From: Planctomycetia bacterium
GTDB taxonomy: Bacteria > Planctomycetota > Planctomycetia > Pirellulales > UBA1268
DNA length: 6,953 bases
Direction: 5' to 3'
Assembly: GCA_010027105.1 (NCBI GenBank)
Contig: RGVT01000141.1
Span: forward strand, 1 to 6,953
Shown: positions 6,239 through 6,953 of the stretch, in pieces
How positions within the stretch are numbered: the stretch's first letter is position 1
Layout of the letters: each line of letters begins with the position of its first letter
Notes under the pieces: generated by a model
The model's input: only the letters and a program-made list of their open reading frames with translations
Told to the model about the DNA's origin: nothing
Databases searched by the model: none
Program-made: the position numbers and the translations under genes

Positions 6239-6748
6239 TCACGCGCGGCCGAGCATGGTGAGGGCGATCCGTTGCAGCGGTTGTGCGGCGATCTCGTGCG
6301 CGGCAAGCGGCTCGAGGGCTGCCGCGGCCCGCTCGACGCAGGCCTCGATTCGTCGGTGTGACTCTGCCGGACCGTACTTCGCGACGACCGTCGGCCGGCC
6401 GCACTCGCCGTCGCCGCCCCAGGTCGTGGCCGATTCGTCCTCGCCGACGTCCTCGAGGTCGTCGAGGATCTGGTAGGCGAGGCCCAACTCCTCGCCGAAC
6501 GCGTCGAGCGCCCGGGCGACTTCGGCAGCCGCGTCCAGGGCGGCCGCCGGATCCTCGCCGAGAACCTGCGCCACCGCGAGGACGAGCAGGGCCCGCCAGC
6601 GGCTCGCCTCGGGGGCCGTGGAACCCTACCGAATCGCCTCCTGGAGCGGCCCGGGCAGACCCGATCGGCTGATCGCGGCATCGAGATGCCGGCGGACCTC
6701 CCCTCTCCCGGCCTCGTACCCCATCTCGTCTGGTCTCGGCGCGGTCAT
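6239..6748 (-). pseudogene. Polyprenyl (GGPP/FPP-type) synthetase remnant
   Basis: Read on the minus strand from the ATG at 6748, the frame gives MTAPRPDEMGYEAGRGEVRR and ends a first segment at PLQEAIR. An in-frame TAG follows at 6628-6626, then GSTAPEASRWRALLVLAV and the rest to the TGA at 6239. This matches a polyprenyl synthetase N-terminus, where A-I-R-Y and a G-K-R-x-R-P-x-L-x-L block are usual; the TAG sits where Tyr is expected. The C-terminal part has the second Asp-rich motif, AYQILDDLEDV (DDxxD), then the usual KYG and terminal helices. The first Asp-rich motif and the roughly 100-130 residues around it are absent: the frame passes directly from the RWRALLVLAV helix to the second-motif region. 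The total is about 170 codons against about 290-300. Intact enzymes make isoprenoid diphosphates for carotenoids, quinones or hopanoids; this copy cannot. An insertion sequence begins just upstream of its start. Confidence 0.78.
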
Positions 6749-6753
6749 ATGCG

Positions 6754-6782
6754 CTGATGCCTCACCGGACTGATGCCTCACC
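6754..6782 (+). repeat. 13-bp direct repeat near the IS left end
   Basis: ctgatgcctcacc occurs at 6754-6766 and again, identical, at 6770-6782, with a 3-base gap (16-base period). It may be a pair of transposase binding sites or mark the IS end. It starts 6 bases from the start codon of the polyprenyl synthetase remnant. Confidence 0.85.
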
Positions 6783-6806
6783 CGCAATCCTGTTCGGCAC
6801 GGAATG

Positions 6807-6820
6807 TGCGCATTGGCGCA
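6807..6820. other. Small perfect hairpin upstream of the transposase start
   Basis: tgcgc (6807-6811), loop attg, gcgca (6816-6820): a perfect 5-bp stem. It lies between the IS end and the transposase ATG, where elements often place structures that limit read-through from outside promoters. It has no T-tract, so it is not a typical terminator. It could be chance in this base composition. Confidence 0.35.
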
Positions 6821-6879
6821 GATCTGACTGGGAAGATAGGCAGCTTGCGCGATGATCTTGATGGCGTTATCGTGCCGCC

Positions 6880-6953
6880 ATGGCCGGACCTAGAAAGCGC
6901 GAGATTCGCGATCAGGATGTCCAGGGACTGAAGTTCCTGCGGAAGATCCGTCC
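6880..6953 (+). CDS. IS4-family-like transposase, N-terminus, cut by right edge
   Basis: From the ATG at 6880 the frame reads MAGPRKREIRDQDVQGLKFL and continues RKIR to the edge, 24 codons in all. This opening (a basic start, then D-Q-D/D-S-D-x-x-G-L-K-F/Y-F/L) resembles the N-terminus of a group of IS4-like DDE transposases that I recall as common in planctomycete genomes. The catalytic D, D and E residues lie beyond the window. Codons such as CCT, AGA and ATT differ from the GC-ending preference of the chromosomal genes to the left, which fits a mobile gene. No strong ribosome site precedes the ATG, as is usual for transposases. The family call rests on 24 residues and is provisional. Confidence 0.6.
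   Translation, partial: MAGPRKREIRDQDVQGLKFLRKIR

Larger units (their letters stand above)
6750..6953 (+). mobile_element. Left part of an IS4-like insertion sequence, cut by right edge
   Basis: The segment holds the first codons of a transposase, preceded by about 125 bases of non-coding sequence with a direct repeat and a hairpin, as expected for an IS left end. Base composition drops compared with the neighbouring chromosome. The outer boundary is approximate: the right end, the terminal inverted repeat and the target duplication lie outside the window. Confidence 0.55.

Overview
The window is very GC-rich except for two spots: about 5640-5740, and the right edge past about 6750. The gene set suggests a planctomycete, probably of the Pirellula group. 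This rests on remembered family resemblance, not on a search. The clues are a PIN-PhoH ATPase, a lipid A-type acyltransferase implying a Gram-negative-style envelope, a Rieske protein beginning MSDWF, and the start of an IS4-like transposase of a type common in planctomycetes. No tRNA, rRNA or CRISPR array was seen.

Positions 1-5678 form one block read right to left on the minus strand. In transcription order it holds: a truncated GT87-like membrane glycosyltransferase (5678-4848); a CPBP intramembrane protease (4858-4034, 11-base overlap); a LpxL/HtrB-like acyltransferase (3985-3041); a 56-codon remnant of a Rieske [2Fe-2S] protein (3006-2836); a double-GNAT acetyltransferase (2839-1892, overlapping the remnant by ATGA); a PIN-PhoH protein (1740-415); and the N-terminal 113 residues of an unrecognised protein leaving the left edge (341-1). 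Short gaps and stop/start overlaps suggest polycistronic transcription, at least from the glycosyltransferase to the GNAT gene. The first three products are membrane or envelope proteins. The GNAT and PhoH genes look like ordinary housekeeping neighbours, and no single pathway joins them.

Positions 5666-6213 differ. A near-consensus sigma-70-type promoter (TTGACA, 16 bases, TATACT) faces right, followed by about 250 bases of leader with a doubtful short ORF, then an 83-residue protein that looks like a small winged-helix regulator. The doubtful ORF ends in an ATGA overlap with it.

Positions 6239-6748 (minus) hold a decayed polyprenyl synthetase: its N-terminus and its C-terminal DDxxD region survive, an in-frame TAG interrupts it, and the middle with the first Asp-rich motif is missing. 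Just upstream, from about 6750 to the right edge, is the left part of an insertion sequence with a 13-bp direct repeat, a small hairpin and the first 24 codons of its transposase.

The main theme is gene decay. Three genes (GT87-like, Rieske, polyprenyl synthetase) keep recognisable parts but lack internal or N-terminal segments that hold essential motifs, while the genes between and beside them look intact. I found no clear new defence or biosynthetic system. The best leads are these remnants, the Rieske remnant kept in translational coupling to the GNAT gene, and the strong promoter with a long leader ahead of the small regulator.
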